From Patescibacteria group bacterium (GTDB lineage Bacteria > Patescibacteria > Paceibacteria > Paceibacterales > UBA10102), in contig JANBVJ010000001.1 of assembly GCA_024239055.1 (NCBI GenBank), positions 310,001 to 374,000 of the forward strand: a stretch of DNA of 64,000 nucleotides, in the 5' to 3' direction. The first letter of the stretch is position 1; the number at the start of each line of letters is the position of its first letter. Below the pieces are notes generated by a model that did no database searches, was not told where the DNA came from, and worked only from the letters and a program-made list of their open reading frames with translations. A program made the position numbers and the translations under genes. Shown in pieces: positions 42,380 to 49,725 of the stretch.

Positions 42380-43494
42380 AAAAGTTCTTGATACAGCTGT
42401 AACTCTTTTTCTAATATTGTTTCAACACTGAAGTTCTCTAATATCTCCTTTCGTGCATTTCTTCCCATAATTACCTGCAACTGCTTGTCATTCAGTACAT
42501 CTTTTATTGCTTTTCCAATATCTTGAGGGTTTGGCTTACAAAGATAACCGTTTTGTTTGTGTGTAATAACATTGTTTATTCCCCCAACGTCTGTGCCAAT
42601 ACAGGGCAACTCACAAGACATCCCCTCAAGCAACGCTTTTGGATGTCCCTCATATAAAGATGGAAGGATAAATATCTCACTTTTATTTAATTCTTTAGCA
42701 AGTATTTCTTGAGGAATATTTCCCTTAAATTCAACATTGGCTCCTTTCTTGACTGCAAAATCTTCGAGTTCCTTTCTCTGGGAACCATTTCCGACAATAA
42801 TAAGTTTTACTGGGAGCGTAGATACAGCCTCAATAAGACTAAAAACATTTTTTTGCTCTTCTAATTTCCCGACAAAAATAATTCTGTTCTTTTCTTTTTT
42901 TCTTCCATCAGGTTTAAAACGATCTGAATCAATATAGTTTGGAATAATTTGAATTTTAGAGGATTCTATATTAAATCTATCCTCAACAAATTCTTTGTCC
43001 CCTTGACTCGTTAAAACAATTCTATTCGCGTTCTTGTATGAAAGTGCTTCCAAAAGATAAGCAAGTTTCAATTTCCATTTAGCTAATTCTCTTTTTTCAA
43101 TCACATCAAGCCATTCATATCCGCATCGTACAACGAGTTTCGTATGATACAAATGTTTTGCAATGACCGCAGCCCAGCTTCCATGCATCTGGTTTGTCTT
43201 TATAATATCTGCCTTGCCCAGCTCTTTGGGAAACAGAAAGGGCAAAAGAAAACTGTATATGCTTGAAGGCATACGATACTTTTGTGGAACAATTGTAATG
43301 TTTTGAGGTAGCATATTCTGATATTTCAAATCGTTTCCGTCTCCATAAGTGAAAAAAAAGATTGACCTGAAGTGCTTGGCAAGATGCTTATACAGCAGAA
43401 TTTCCCTATCGATCCCGCCAATATCTTTCCATGTCTGTAAAGAGACACCTCTGGTAAAAAACAGCGCAAGGGTTTTATCTCCCAATTTCTCCAT
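42376..43494 (-). CDS. Family 4 glycosyltransferase
   Basis: A 372-residue GT-B enzyme: LALFFTRGVSLQTWKDIGG, LVVRCGYEWLDVIEKREL, QIIPNYIDSDRFKPDGR, IIFVGKLEEQKNVFSLIEAV, LIIVGNGSQRKELEDFAVK and the E-x7-E motif in SLYEGHPKALLEGMSCELPC. It starts right after the sugar dehydrogenase gene with no gap. Sugar donor unknown; the dehydrogenase neighbour would fit a uronic acid transferase, which is only a guess. Confidence 0.87.
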   Translation of the reverse strand: MEKLGDKTLALFFTRGVSLQTWKDIGGIDREILLYKHLAKHFRSIFFFTYGDGNDLKYQNMLPQNITIVPQKYRMPSSIYSFLLPFLFPKELGKADIIKTNQMHGSWAAVIAKHLYHTKLVVRCGYEWLDVIEKRELAKWKLKLAYLLEALSYKNANRIVLTSQGDKEFVEDRFNIESSKIQIIPNYIDSDRFKPDGRKKEKNRIIFVGKLEEQKNVFSLIEAVSTLPVKLIIVGNGSQRKELEDFAVKKGANVEFKGNIPQEILAKELNKSEIFILPSLYEGHPKALLEGMSCELPCIGTDVGGINNVITHKQNGYLCKPNPQDIGKAIKDVLNDKQLQVIMGRNARKEILENFSVETILEKELQLYQELL

Positions 43495-44304
43495 CTATTC
43501 TCTCTTTGAAAACTTCTCAGGATCATCAATCCCCTGCTGCTCCATGAGCTTGTTATTATACTCTTCAGCCACCTTGTGGAGCACGAGGTCAACATCTATG
43601 TCGTCTGCAAACTGAATCAATGCTCGAATGTCCTTTGGAAGGCACTTTCCCCCGTATCCCCGGTATCCTTTGTGCACTACCTGCAGGTGGGAGCGCCCGA
43701 TTCTCTTGTCAGCTGCCGCAGCCTCCATGATAGAGTCATAATTCAGGCCAAGCTTCTCGCATAAGTCATGTATCTGATTTGCAAACGTCACCTTTATTGA
43801 AAACCATGTGTTCCCGAAGTACTTAACCATCTCAGCCTCTGTGGCTGGAATAACAGCCTCATAGGGGGCTAAGGGAAGTATCTGCAGCAGATCCCCAGCA
43901 ATGGTATAGCTCTGCTTGGTATACCCAATAATCTGCCTGTCTGGATACCTCATATCCTGCTCTGCTGTATGCTCTGTTAAGAACTCGGGGTTGAATAGAA
44001 ACTTGTGGGAGGGATACTGTTTCTGAAGCTTCTCTGTGGTCCCTGGCACAACGGTGGACTTCATAACCACAATCTTGCTCCCCTCAAGAGCCTCACAGAC
44101 TCCCTCAACAATAGAGAGATCAAATCCTTCTCCTTCTACATACGGCGTGGGAACACAGATAAAGACAATGTCAGCTGTGTTCAGCTCTTCCATAGAACCC
44201 ATCTTCTTGTGTATGTCGTACAAGATAGGGTCTCTTCCCTCGGTCTGCAAGTACTCTGCCATGGCTCCCCCAACCATTCCTACTCCTGCGATTCCTATCT
44301 TCAT
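43495..44304 (-). CDS. UDP-glucose/GDP-mannose dehydrogenase-like protein, short form
   Basis: About 269 residues, against 380-450 for the family. Present are the NAD domain (IGIAGVGMVGGAMAEYL), IVFICVPTPY, the MKSTVVPGTTEKL segment, FNPEFLTEHTA, the central helical domain with VKYFGNTWFSIKVTFANQI, and the nucleophile Cys in GYRGYGGKCLPKD. The entire C-terminal UDP-binding domain is absent; the chain stops about 50 residues after the Cys. It may use another nucleotide-binding mode or partner, or be inactive. No frameshift is visible downstream, where the next gene begins at once. ATG at 44302-44304 opens the Rossmann fold; an ATG eight codons earlier is possible. Confidence 0.8.
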   Translation of the reverse strand: MKIGIAGVGMVGGAMAEYLQTEGRDPILYDIHKKMGSMEELNTADIVFICVPTPYVEGEGFDLSIVEGVCEALEGSKIVVMKSTVVPGTTEKLQKQYPSHKFLFNPEFLTEHTAEQDMRYPDRQIIGYTKQSYTIAGDLLQILPLAPYEAVIPATEAEMVKYFGNTWFSIKVTFANQIHDLCEKLGLNYDSIMEAAAADKRIGRSHLQVVHKGYRGYGGKCLPKDIRALIQFADDIDVDLVLHKVAEEYNNKLMEQQGIDDPEKFSKRE

Positions 44305-44338
44305 AGTATGAATTGATCTGTCTTTCATGTTGATATTG

Positions 44339-45253
44339 TTATTTAGCTGAATGAAACCACTCTATTGTCCGCTTCACGCCTTCAGAAAAGGAAACTACTG
44401 GCTCCCATTCCAAGAGACGTTTTACTTCACTGAGATCTGCTTGTGTGTGCTGCATGTCGCCGACTCTCACGGGAAGGTGTGTAGTTTCAGAACCAATCAG
44501 CTCTGCCAATTCATTAATTGAGGTCTGCGTGTCACCGCCCACATTAATAACCTCTCCTCCCTGTATTGCTGCAGACTCCATAGCTCGTATGTTTGCTTTA
44601 ACAACGTCGTCCACATAACAGAATGCCCTTGTCTGCGTTCCATCCCCAAAGATGGTAAGGGGCTTGCCCTCCTTGTGCTGCTTGAGAAACTTTCCCAGCA
44701 CCAGACTGTAGTCAGAGTTCACATCAATTCTGGGTCCGTAGACGCTGAAATACCGCAGGGAGACAACAGGAAGCTCATACAGGTCAGAGAATACCTTGGC
44801 AAACTGCTCTCCAACCAGCTTCTGCAATCCATAGGGGCTGATTGGAGCTGGAATCATGGTTTCTTTCAAGGGCATGGTTGCCTGATCCCCGTACACGGAT
44901 GAGGAAGAGGCAAAGACAACACGCTGTGCCTTCACGTCTGCTGCGGCCTTCAAAACATTCACCGTGCCAAGGATGTTCGCTTTTGAGGTGCCCACTGGAT
45001 CCTCAATTGAGAGAGGAGCACGAGGAATGGCAGCTAGGTGGAAGACGCCCTGCGGCTGTTCTTGTTCAAATATCTCCAAAAGTGAGGGGAAGTCAGTAAT
45101 ATCTGACTCCACAAACTTCGCCTGTTCGTTAACATTCTCTCTTTTGCCCGTAGAGAGGTTATCTACAACTACTACCTCATGACCTGCATTAATCAAAGCA
45201 TCTGTTAAATGGGAACCAATGAATCCAGCTCCTCCTGTAACGATAATCTTCAT
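44339..45253 (-). CDS. GalE-like NAD-dependent sugar epimerase/dehydratase (intact catalytic triad)
   Basis: A 304-residue extended SDR. KIIVTGGAGFIGSHLTDALI binds NAD, followed by VVVDNLSTGKRENV, FHLAAIPRAPLSIEDP, ASSSSVYGDQ, and YGLQKLVGEQF with the catalytic Tyr and Lys. The pattern fits UDP-hexose 4-epimerases of the WbpP/Gne type. I chose ATG at 45251-45253 because it starts the conserved MKIIVTGG; the frame continues upstream through the HTH gene. The same length and opening as the gene at 45559-46473 suggest the two are duplicates that have diverged. Confidence 0.87.
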   Translation of the reverse strand: MKIIVTGGAGFIGSHLTDALINAGHEVVVVDNLSTGKRENVNEQAKFVESDITDFPSLLEIFEQEQPQGVFHLAAIPRAPLSIEDPVGTSKANILGTVNVLKAAADVKAQRVVFASSSSVYGDQATMPLKETMIPAPISPYGLQKLVGEQFAKVFSDLYELPVVSLRYFSVYGPRIDVNSDYSLVLGKFLKQHKEGKPLTIFGDGTQTRAFCYVDDVVKANIRAMESAAIQGGEVINVGGDTQTSINELAELIGSETTHLPVRVGDMQHTQADLSEVKRLLEWEPVVSFSEGVKRTIEWFHSAK

Positions 45254-45257
45254 AATT

Positions 45258-45503
45258 TTACCAGTCTTTAATTGTTTTTTGGGTCTTTCCTTTAATGCCC
45301 ATATAGACGTCCTCTGCCTTCTGTTCGACATCAGGAGATACGAGACGCAACAACTCACGCCCCAAGATTCGGTATCGCCCGCCAACCTTATTCGCTCTAA
45401 TGATTCCCTGTTTTAAGAAGCGCTTCATGGTGCGCTCACTCAGACGCAGGAAGTCTCCTGCCTCCTTACTTGTATAGATTTGATTTGGTTCAATGTCTTG
45501 CAT
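45258..45503 (-). CDS. Excisionase/MerR-like helix-turn-helix DNA-binding protein
   Basis: An 81-residue protein with YTSKEAGDFLRLSERTMKRF (helix-turn-helix) followed by LKQGIIRANKVGGRYRI (wing with conserved GxRYRI), as in the helix_turn_helix_17 excisionase-like family. No integrase or phage gene is nearby, so a role as a local transcription regulator inside the glycan operon is more likely than excision. It sits between the two epimerase genes; its TAG is 4 nt from the next start. A 55-nt gap upstream shows no clear promoter. Confidence 0.78.
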   Translation of the reverse strand: MQDIEPNQIYTSKEAGDFLRLSERTMKRFLKQGIIRANKVGGRYRILGRELLRLVSPDVEQKAEDVYMGIKGKTQKTIKDW

Positions 45504-45558
45504 ATATCAAGTATAGCCTTTGCCTAACAAAGTGTCAATAAGGGACAGAAGGTGCCAA

Positions 45559-46473
45559 TTAGTTCTTCTCCTGAAGAGCCTGTATTGTCTGCTGAATCCC
45601 CTGCTCAAAAGATACTTGTGGCTTCCATCCCAACTCCTCTTGTATCTTTGAACGATCAAGTGCATTACGTGATACCCCAGCATCTGAAGACTCTTCATAT
45701 ATAGGATCGCCCTTCCAGCTGAGACGCTGTGCAATAATCTTGAATACTTCTGTCATGCTCGTCTCCTGTGAACTCCCCACATTAAAGATACCGGTCTTTC
45801 CAGAGTCTGCTGCCAGGCGTAATGCCTCAAGAACGTCTGAGATAAAGATAAAGTCACGGGTAGTTGTGCCGTCTCCATGAATGATAGGCTGCTGGCCTTG
45901 TAACATCTTGGTGGCGACAGACGGAATAATGCCACTCTCCCACTGCCTAGGACCATAGACATTACTAAGTCTCAAAATAATATACGGTAGATTATATGTT
46001 TCTGCGTAATCTTGAAGTAGTCGTTCTAAGGCAAGATTCATCACTCCATATAAAGAAGATGGATGAGCAGGGTAGTCTTCTGGAGTAGGAATCACAGAAG
46101 CCTCGCTATACACAGCTCCCCCTGAAGAGATCATAATAAACTTTTTTACTGAAACTTCGTGAGCCGCATCTAAAAGATGCTTGAGCTCTTTTAAAATATT
46201 CAGATTTTCTTGAAATAATGGATCATCTATACTTCTTCTCAAATGAATAGGGCCTGCTAGATGATAGATGATTTCTGGCTTTTCTTTCTCAATAATTTCA
46301 GCCATCTCCTTACTACTTGTATTTAGTTGAATAAACTTAGCCTTAGAATTTATATTCTCTTTCTTTCCAGTAGATAGATTATCAACAACAATAACTTCAT
46401 CTCCATTAGAAACAAGACGATCAACAAGATTGCTTCCAATAAATCCAGCTCCTCCTGTAACAAGAATCTTCAT
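45559..46473 (-). CDS. GalE-like epimerase homologue with catalytic Lys replaced by Asn
   Basis: A 304-residue extended SDR with KILVTGGAGFIGSNLVDRLV, IVVDNLSTGKKENINS, IYHLAGPIHLRRSIDDP, MISSGGAVYSEA and LRLSNVYGPRQWESG. The active site reads SLYGVMNLALERL, that is YxxxN instead of YxxxK; the codon is AAT. The Lys normally lowers the Tyr pKa and binds NAD ribose, so catalysis may be impaired or changed. It is clearly a paralogue of the gene at 44339-45253. It follows the NUDIX-GNAT gene by 39 nt. Confidence 0.82.
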   Translation of the reverse strand: MKILVTGGAGFIGSNLVDRLVSNGDEVIVVDNLSTGKKENINSKAKFIQLNTSSKEMAEIIEKEKPEIIYHLAGPIHLRRSIDDPLFQENLNILKELKHLLDAAHEVSVKKFIMISSGGAVYSEASVIPTPEDYPAHPSSLYGVMNLALERLLQDYAETYNLPYIILRLSNVYGPRQWESGIIPSVATKMLQGQQPIIHGDGTTTRDFIFISDVLEALRLAADSGKTGIFNVGSSQETSMTEVFKIIAQRLSWKGDPIYEESSDAGVSRNALDRSKIQEELGWKPQVSFEQGIQQTIQALQEKN

Positions 46474-46512
46474 ATGTTGAGATTATTACGTTTTGCCTCC
46501 CACTAAACAACG

Positions 46513-47328
46513 CTACACCTTATATAGATAATGATTTGTAGGATGAAGCTCAAACCCATACTTTTTGTATAATCCATTTGCAGCCTCTCTTTTTGGATTT
46601 GAAGTAAGTTCAATCATCTCAACTCCTTCTTGTCTTGCCCATTGAACAAGATTATCTAAAAGCTTTCTTCCTAATCCCCTCCCTCGATAAGCATCATCTA
46701 CGATCATATCCTCAACAACTGCCTGTTTTCTTAACATTGTTTGACGAGGAAATATCCAACCCATACCAATTAATGTATCTCCATCATATTCTTTACTTAC
46801 ATATCCACTTAAGATTGCTCTATACAAAGACTGCTCTTTTACAATAGCTGAATCGTCCAACTGAGTTGTAAGTTCTTTTACTCTCTCAATATTAAATGCA
46901 AAATTGTCTTTGAGCCACTGAACACACCTTTGATTTGCCTCAAATGCAATATTCTCTGGATTAACTTCAGCTAATGAAATCCAATCAAATTCACTGTTTT
47001 CATCATTAAGTTGAATCTCTTGATCTCCAATATCTACTAAATAAAAGAAATTTAATACAGGAAAGTCATTCCCCTCCCACTCAGTAATTCCTGGAAATGT
47101 CTTAATAAATGTAACTTCTTTTGCATCAATTCCAGTCTCTTCTTTTATCTCTCTTCGTGTTGCCTCTTCAAGACTCTCTCCTTCATCCATAAAACCACCT
47201 GGGATGTCCCAGTGACCCTTTAAAGGATCTTCAGCACGCTTAAATACAAGAAGCTTATTATCTTTTAATATAATTGCAGATATTACTGCCTTTGGATTCC
47301 TAAATGCACAAATTTCACAGTTATTCAT
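46513..47328 (-). CDS. NUDIX hydrolase fused to GNAT acetyltransferase
   Basis: A 271-residue two-domain protein. Residues 1-135 form a NUDIX domain with a canonical box at 45-67 (GGFMDEGESLEEATRREIKE, then ETGI), used to cut nucleoside diphosphates linked to other groups. ICAFRNPKAV at the start looks like the short cysteine-containing leader seen in ADP-ribose or NADH-type NUDIX proteins. Residues about 150-271 form a GNAT domain with DAYRGRGLGRKLLDNLVQW and AANGLYKKYGFEL. It is the first gene of the minus-strand glycan run and lies beside the divergent promoter palindrome. The substrate may be a nucleotide-activated amino sugar or a nucleotide damage product; neither is proven. Confidence 0.85.
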   Translation of the reverse strand: MNNCEICAFRNPKAVISAIILKDNKLLVFKRAEDPLKGHWDIPGGFMDEGESLEEATRREIKEETGIDAKEVTFIKTFPGITEWEGNDFPVLNFFYLVDIGDQEIQLNDENSEFDWISLAEVNPENIAFEANQRCVQWLKDNFAFNIERVKELTTQLDDSAIVKEQSLYRAILSGYVSKEYDGDTLIGMGWIFPRQTMLRKQAVVEDMIVDDAYRGRGLGRKLLDNLVQWARQEGVEMIELTSNPKREAANGLYKKYGFELHPTNHYLYKV

Positions 47329-47389
47329 ATAAAACCAACTTTACCACAAAATAGAACTCAAAACAAATGCTATATTTAAACGTAATTAT

Positions 47390-47422
47390 TACATAGACAT
47401 TACAATATATATTGTCTATTAT
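47390..47422. promoter_or_regulatory. Palindromic divergent promoter of the glycan locus
   Basis: ATAGACA (47393-47399) and TGTCTAT (47413-47419) are perfect inverted repeats around an inner palindrome CAATATATATTG. On the plus strand TAGACA, 17 nt and TATTAT (47417-47422) form a promoter for the ligase gene, with a start about 14 nt before its ATG. On the minus strand TAGACA, 17 nt and TATGTA (47395-47390) form a weaker promoter for the 26-kb operon. A protein bound to the palindrome would cover both. Confidence 0.65.
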
Positions 47423-47442
47423 AAAAGAAATCTTTTAATTCC

Positions 47443-49725
47443 ATGAATACACAATTACTTCATAAATTATTCTTAATTGGTCTTTTTTCTACACTTGCGC
47501 TCTCAGCCTTAGAACTACCTAATTTTTTTAGTCCCCCTAACTGGGGTCAAACTATTTCATTTAGAATAATACTTTCTCTTATTATTTTTATATTTGGTGT
47601 TTTTCTTTTCTACAAACCTGACTTTATTCGACCTATACATTGGAAAAATAAAGAAAGTATAGGATTTTGGCTGCTTTCCGGACTTTTTATAACATACTTA
47701 CTTTCAACTATATTTTCTATTGATCCAAACTTTAGTCTTTGGGGCAATCCAGTTCGTTCCGGAGGATTTATAAACTTTATCTCTTATGGAATTATCGCTT
47801 TTCTAGCCTTCTTTTTGCTCAAACTTAGGCACTGGAAAATACTTTGGGACATCGCCATTATCGTAGGAATATTCATAAGTTCCGTGGCAATTATACAGTG
47901 GCAGGGATTATTTTCTGAGACACTTATATCAGCTGGTAGACCTACAAGTACCCTAGGAAGTCCAATTATGCTCGCCATATACGCCCTTCTGCTTTTATTC
48001 CCATCTATTACCTTTGGTTTAAAAGAACAGAATAAATTAAAGAAGGTATTTTATATTGCCTCATCCTTTCTCTTTTTGTTTATTGTAATCATTACACAAA
48101 CAAGAGCCGTATATCTTGGACTAATCATTGCATCGTCTTACTTTCTCTTCTCTTATCCTTTCAAGCAAAAATTACAGTCTGTGGCCGCAAAAAGTGTTGT
48201 TCTCTTAATATTGACTCTGCTTATTGGAAGTATATATTATGTAAACGCACAAGAGGAACTCCCTCGATTTATTCGAGAAAGCAAGATACTGCACCCAATT
48301 ACTGAAAGAATGAATCTTGACCTTTTAACACATGAACCTCGTCCTTCTACATGGAGAGTTGGGCTTGAAGCAATAAAAGAGAGGCCCTTACTTGGATACG
48401 GTCCAGAAAACTTCTCAATCGCATTTGATAAACACTACGATCCCTCTCTTCCAAATATTCAGTATATTCCAGAAGGCGAAAATAGCTGGTGGGATAAAGC
48501 TCATAATACTTTCATTGGTACTGCAGTAGAATCTGGTGTTCTTGCATTAATCCTTTTTCTTGCGTTATTTATAGTACTTCTATGGCAACTACAAAAAATA
48601 AAAAAAGGAAGTCCGGAACATACAATTATCATCCATGGAATTCAAGCAGCATTTATTGGATATCTCATAGGTAATTTCTTTGCTTTTAATACCTTCTCTA
48701 CCTATTTAATATCATTCCTTCTAATCTCCTACTCATTATTTCTTATTCATAACTTATCAAACAAAGAAGAAGTTGAACAAGCACCGAATAAATTACTCCG
48801 ATATAAAAAACCCATACTGATAAGTCTTGCGGTCTTTCTTATATGGTTTAACTGGCAGTATAGTATTGTACCACTCCAAATAAATGCGAAAATAAATCAA
48901 GCAGAAAGTCTCATAAGTGCTGAAGGATGTGATCTTGCGATTGAAACAATAGAGGAAGCTTTCATACAAAAAGATACTTTTCTTAATGCATACACAAGCT
49001 TTCGATATGCACATATTCTTAATTCTTGCGGGAACATAGATTTAGAAAAAGCACCTGAATATAATCAAAGAGGGTATGAACTTTTAAAAGAGTCCACTCA
49101 GGCTCGTCCCACCTTCACCAGAAATTGGATATTTCTTGGAACATCAATAAATATTATGCTGGAACAAGCAAGAATTGGAATACTACCAAATCTATCTCCT
49201 GAAAAAATTGAGGATTTAACACAAGAAAAGAACAACGCATTCTTAAAAGCTAATGAACTCAGTCCAAAGCGTCAAGAAGTATATATTGAATGGATTAGGG
49301 GATACATAGTTGCGGGAGATTTCCAAATTGCGAAAGAAAAATCTGATACATGCATAGCTTTAGACTCCAACACTGGAATATGTTGGTGGCTTAAAGGATT
49401 ATCTGAAATATTCCTCAATGAATCTGAGCAAGCAAAAAAAGATATTGATATGGCTCAAGAAATGGGATTTGATATCCACTCCACGTCTTCCTTAAAACAA
49501 CTCATCCGAGCATATGTACACCTTGAGAACTTCTCAGAACTCATCAGAATTAATAAAGAACTCATAGAATTAGAACCAGATGTTCCACAATATCATAGTG
49601 CCCTCGCCAGCACATATAAGATAGTTGGCGACTACGCAAATGCACGTAGGGAAGCTCTTATAGTATTAGAACTACAACCAGAAGCACGAGAAGTAGTAGA
49701 AGCGTTTCTCAAAACACTTCCCTAG
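47443..49725 (+). CDS. Wzy/WaaL-type O-antigen ligase or polymerase with C-terminal TPRs
   Basis: A 760-residue membrane protein. About eleven helices span residues 8-460 (the last at about 452-468, PILISLAVFLIWFNW). The large external loop (about 270-360) contains RPSTWRVGLEAIKERPLLGY and ENSWWDKAHNTFIGTAVESG, the Wzy_C signature with the expected Arg, Gly and His residues. Residues 500-755 are cytoplasmic or external TPR-like repeats (ELIRINKELIELEPDVPQYH, then SALASTYKIVGDYANARREA). In CPR such proteins may attach the glycan to protein or lipid, or polymerise it. It is the only plus-strand gene of the locus. Confidence 0.85.
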   Translation: MNTQLLHKLFLIGLFSTLALSALELPNFFSPPNWGQTISFRIILSLIIFIFGVFLFYKPDFIRPIHWKNKESIGFWLLSGLFITYLLSTIFSIDPNFSLWGNPVRSGGFINFISYGIIAFLAFFLLKLRHWKILWDIAIIVGIFISSVAIIQWQGLFSETLISAGRPTSTLGSPIMLAIYALLLLFPSITFGLKEQNKLKKVFYIASSFLFLFIVIITQTRAVYLGLIIASSYFLFSYPFKQKLQSVAAKSVVLLILTLLIGSIYYVNAQEELPRFIRESKILHPITERMNLDLLTHEPRPSTWRVGLEAIKERPLLGYGPENFSIAFDKHYDPSLPNIQYIPEGENSWWDKAHNTFIGTAVESGVLALILFLALFIVLLWQLQKIKKGSPEHTIIIHGIQAAFIGYLIGNFFAFNTFSTYLISFLLISYSLFLIHNLSNKEEVEQAPNKLLRYKKPILISLAVFLIWFNWQYSIVPLQINAKINQAESLISAEGCDLAIETIEEAFIQKDTFLNAYTSFRYAHILNSCGNIDLEKAPEYNQRGYELLKESTQARPTFTRNWIFLGTSINIMLEQARIGILPNLSPEKIEDLTQEKNNAFLKANELSPKRQEVYIEWIRGYIVAGDFQIAKEKSDTCIALDSNTGICWWLKGLSEIFLNESEQAKKDIDMAQEMGFDIHSTSSLKQLIRAYVHLENFSELIRINKELIELEPDVPQYHSALASTYKIVGDYANARREALIVLELQPEAREVVEAFLKTLP

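Noticed and set aside
45254..45385. N-terminal extension of 44 residues on the epimerase gene at 44339-45253
   Set aside because: It lies wholly inside the HTH gene in another frame, and the conserved Rossmann start begins at 45253.
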